The position numbers and the translations under genes are program-made. The notes below the pieces were generated by a model. It saw only the letters and a list, made by a program, of their open reading frames with translations. It made no database searches and was not told the DNA's origin. From positions 1 through 64,000 of the forward strand of contig JAJZFV010000015.1 of the NCBI GenBank assembly GCA_021805205.1: a stretch of DNA of 64,000 nt. Reading direction: 5' to 3'. This document shows, one piece after another, positions 62,034-64,000 of the stretch (the first letter of the stretch is position 1; each line of letters starts with the position of its first letter). The DNA comes from Actinomycetes bacterium. Its GTDB lineage: Bacteria; Actinomycetota; Acidimicrobiia; Acidimicrobiales; Acidimicrobiaceae.

Positions 62034-62177
62034 ATGAATAGCCTATTTTCAAGGATGATCTATGGAGTGGCTGGCTTGCTTGCCGGTATAGGGGTATACC
62101 TATACGTTCGTACGACCGCAATCTTTGAGGTCTTCGCAAAATCTCTCCATGCTCGCTTTCACAAAGGGCGAAGATAG
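62034..62177 (+). CDS. Small single-pass membrane protein
   Basis: A 47-codon frame starts at ATG 62034 with GAGGG eight bases ahead and ends in TAG 62177. Residues of about 9-25 (IYGVAGLLAGIGVYLYV) form one membrane helix, followed by a short basic tail (HARFHKGRR). It is the only plus-strand gene in this part and lies between guaA and the DUF3039 gene. It is not a known family; the hydrophobic helix with positive ends looks selected. Confidence 0.55.
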   Translation: MNSLFSRMIYGVAGLLAGIGVYLYVRTTAIFEVFAKSLHARFHKGRR

Positions 62178-62182
62178 AAGGT

Positions 62183-62425
62183 CTAAGAGGTTGGAATCTT
62201 CCATCCCTTTGACTCTGCGATCTCTTTGCAGGTCGGACACAAGGGGTACTTCTTTGGATCACGAGTTGGGACCCAAGTCTTGCCACACAGCGCCGTACAA
62301 GGGGTTCCCATTATCAGTGCCTCTGTGACAGCTGAGGCAGGAACGACGATATGAGACATCCTGTCCCTATCTTCGCCGTCGTTCAAGTCTATTTTCGACT
62401 CGAGAGTTGTATCAATTTGGGTCAT
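62183..62425 (-). CDS. DUF3039 zinc-ribbon-like protein
   Basis: This 80-residue protein matches DUF3039, which is confined to actinobacteria. The conserved parts are HIVVPASAVTEALIMGTP, ALCGKTWVPTRDPKKYPLCPTC with four Cys that can bind zinc, and KGW near the end. Function is unknown. It follows guaB3 by about 100 bases on the same strand beyond a terminator. Confidence 0.9.
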   Translation of the reverse strand: MTQIDTTLESKIDLNDGEDRDRMSHIVVPASAVTEALIMGTPCTALCGKTWVPTRDPKKYPLCPTCKEIAESKGWKIPTS

Positions 62426-62471
62426 TTCAGTAACCTGCCATATTGCGCGAATCTTCTTCGTTTACAACAAT

Positions 62472-62507
62472 AATAAAAAACGAGGGGCGGCAAAAGCCGT
62501 CCCTCGT
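62472..62507 (-). terminator. Intrinsic terminator after guaB3
   Basis: On the minus strand GAGGGACGGC and GCCGCCCCTC pair around TTTT, followed by six T residues, starting 24 bases past the guaB3 stop. Confidence 0.9.
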
Positions 62508-62530
62508 AAATACAACTCACTAAAAAACTA

Positions 62531-63694
62531 TTAGTGACCCATTCCAACTCTCTGGGAGTGCTGAAGTTGCTTTCCTTCGGTCTGAAGCGAAGGTGCAACC
62601 ATAACTTCAGCCTTTTGGAACTCTTTGATGGTCTCGTATCCACAAGTTGCCATAGAGGTCTTGAGGGCTCCAAATAGATTCAAACGGCCATCGTTCTCTT
62701 TTGCAGGGCCAACCAAGATCTCCTTGAGCGAACCTCTTTGTGATACCGCCACACGAGCGCCTCGAGGAAGAGTTGGGTGGAACGTAGCCATTCCCCAGTG
62801 GTAACCCTTTCCGGGAGCCTCATACGCAGTAGCGAGCGGAGATCCAACCATTACGGCGTCAGCGCCACAGGCGATCGCCTTTGCGATGTCGCCGCCCTTG
62901 CTCATCCCGCCATCTGCAATAACGTGGACATATACACCGGTCTCATCCAGGTGACGCATCCGGGCTCCAGCGGCATCCGCGATAGCCGTAGCCTGAGGTA
63001 CGCCAATACCGAGGACGCCTCGGGTAGTGCAAGCATTTCCTGGACCAACACCAACTAATACGCCGACGGCGCCGGTTCGCATAAGGTGCAGGGCAGCTTG
63101 ATAGGATGCGCAGCCACCAACGATAACTGGGACTTCAAACTCGCGAATGAACTTCTTCAGGTTGAGTGGTTCGTGGTTCTTGGATACGTGCTCCGCAGAT
63201 ACCACCGTACCTTGAATCACTAAAAGGTCGAGCTCTCCGGCAAGGGCCGCTTTAGCCAATTCTGGGGTTCGCTGCGGAGTAAGCGAGGCCGCCGTAGTTA
63301 CTCCTGCTGCCTTGATCTGCTTAATGCGCTCTGTTACGAGCGTTGGCTTGATTGGCTCAAGGTAAATCTCTTGCATCCGCTCGGTTGCCTTCTCCGGAGG
63401 AAGGGTAGCAATCTCAGCCAAAAAGGGTTCGGGGTCTTCGTAGCGAGTCCAAAGTCCTTCGAGGTTTAGAACGGCCAAACCACCGAGGCGGCCGATCTCA
63501 ATTGCAGTCGCCGGTGATACTACGCCATCCATAGCAGAGGCTAGGAGGGGTAGGTTGAACTTGAATGCGTCTATCTCCCAGGAGATATCCACATCCTCTG
63601 GATCACGGGTTCTTCGTGAGGGTACAATCGCTATGTCGTCGAAGCCGTAGGCTCTACGCCCAGACTTTCCGCGACCGATTTCAACTTCTGCCAT
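62531..63694 (-). CDS. guaB3: GuaB3-type IMP dehydrogenase family protein
   Basis: This 387-residue TIM-barrel protein lacks the CBS domains of classic IMP dehydrogenase. The start RGKSGRRAYGFDDIAIVPSRRTRDP is typical of the actinobacterial GuaB3 group. The catalytic loop GPGNACTTRGVLGIGVPQ keeps its Cys, and VHVIADGGMSKGGDIAKAIACGADAVMVGSPLA binds phosphate. GuaB3 proteins have been linked to purine nucleotide balance (some act on GMP) but the reaction is not certain. It is near guaA, on the same strand. Confidence 0.92.
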   Translation of the reverse strand: MAEVEIGRGKSGRRAYGFDDIAIVPSRRTRDPEDVDISWEIDAFKFNLPLLASAMDGVVSPATAIEIGRLGGLAVLNLEGLWTRYEDPEPFLAEIATLPPEKATERMQEIYLEPIKPTLVTERIKQIKAAGVTTAASLTPQRTPELAKAALAGELDLLVIQGTVVSAEHVSKNHEPLNLKKFIREFEVPVIVGGCASYQAALHLMRTGAVGVLVGVGPGNACTTRGVLGIGVPQATAIADAAGARMRHLDETGVYVHVIADGGMSKGGDIAKAIACGADAVMVGSPLATAYEAPGKGYHWGMATFHPTLPRGARVAVSQRGSLKEILVGPAKENDGRLNLFGALKTSMATCGYETIKEFQKAEVMVAPSLQTEGKQLQHSQRVGMGH

Positions 63695-63811
63695 CAGAAC
63701 CCCCTTACCGAGGATAAGGTGCTAGAATTTGCACGGATTGAGCTTTTCATGTATACAGTCTAATCACTGAACAGTGGCTAACCCTTTTAACTAAAGAGAC
63801 AATCGCCACAA

Positions 63812-64000
63812 CTATAGTCCAATAATTTTCAGAACTCCTCTGGCTACGGCTTGGCTCATCTCGTAAAGTGCTGCGTCACGTGCTTTATCTACCTTTTCCA
63901 CGATCCCAATTCCGTCATCGGTAGCTAGGGTATCTAAAGTCGAAGTCACAGTTTTTTGTGCGCTCTCAGTGACCTCGTATCCAAGTTGAGTTAGCTTTTT
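63812..64000 (-). CDS. C-terminal fragment of an unidentified protein
   Basis: The frame is open from the right edge to TAG at 63812-63814, giving 62 residues. The sequence (KLTQLGYEVTESAQKTVTST, then VEKVDKARDAALYEMSQAVA) is helical and has no motif I know. The N-terminus is outside the window. It lies about 115 bases upstream of guaB3. Confidence 0.5.
   Translation of the reverse strand, partial: KKLTQLGYEVTESAQKTVTSTLDTLATDDGIGIVEKVDKARDAALYEMSQAVARGVLKIIGL

Overview
The window looks like a chromosomal segment of an actinobacterium, most likely of the class Acidimicrobiia. The support is two WhiB-type regulators, a DUF3039 protein, a GuaB3-type IMP dehydrogenase homologue, a UPF0182 membrane protein, a DivIVA-family protein, DUF2510 and DUF3054 proteins and a PDZ/Lon-like YlbL protease. 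Base composition is moderate (not the high GC of streptomycetes), and TTG and GTG starts with strong Shine-Dalgarno sequences are frequent. A sulfide:quinone oxidoreductase-like gene hints at sulfur metabolism. The class assignment is inference; no 16S rRNA is present.

Layout. Bases 1-2330 hold an accessory surface-protein locus: a secreted Gly-rich (PGRS-like) repeat protein followed by an Fn3-like segment that runs off the left edge, and a diverged tandem copy of its leader that retains only a 50-codon signal-peptide frame. Bases 2366-7156 carry pirin, two small envelope proteins (DUF948, YtxH-like) and two glycosyltransferases. Bases 7232-15606 carry rel (ppGpp), secF-secD-yajC, tgt, a DUF3054 membrane protein and a hydrolase-acetyltransferase fusion. 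Bases 15668-18522 run the other way with an M13 peptidase, a Smr protein and a DinB-like protein. A gene-poor stretch of about 1 kb (18523-19502) ends in what looks like an unannotated structured RNA, next to the initiator tRNA gene.

Bases 19646-28279 are rich in envelope and cell-shape genes: UPF0182, a DivIVA protein with a phage-MuF-like Cys tail, YlbL protease, a HEAT-repeat protein, a divergent MreB-like protein coupled to a tiny membrane protein, and MoaE. Bases 28452-32205 hold an HtrA-like protein without a catalytic triad, a DUF2342 protein without HExxH and an acidic protein of unknown function. Bases 32276-34256 have two whiB genes around a formiminotransferase-domain gene. Bases 34404-37807 are a VWA/MoxR-ATPase pair.

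The right half is mostly central metabolism. It holds sdhA-sdhB (no sdhC/D alongside), kynureninase with a kynurenine-formamidase-like hydrolase, mdh-icd, a one-carbon and purine run (metF, folD, purH, purN), sqr, sucC-sucD, a B12-binding mutase subunit, coaD-rsmD, a UvrD/PcrA helicase, guaA and guaB3. TCA-cycle genes (sdhAB, mdh, icd, sucCD) are therefore spread over about 18 kb. purH/purN/folD/metF and guaA/guaB3 link formyl-folate supply to purine synthesis.

The most promising new biology is the PGRS-like surface protein with its duplicated leader, the candidate structured RNA at 19334-19493, the DivIVA-MuF fusion, the catalytically dead HtrA and DUF2342 pair, and three small membrane or basic proteins of 44-62 residues.
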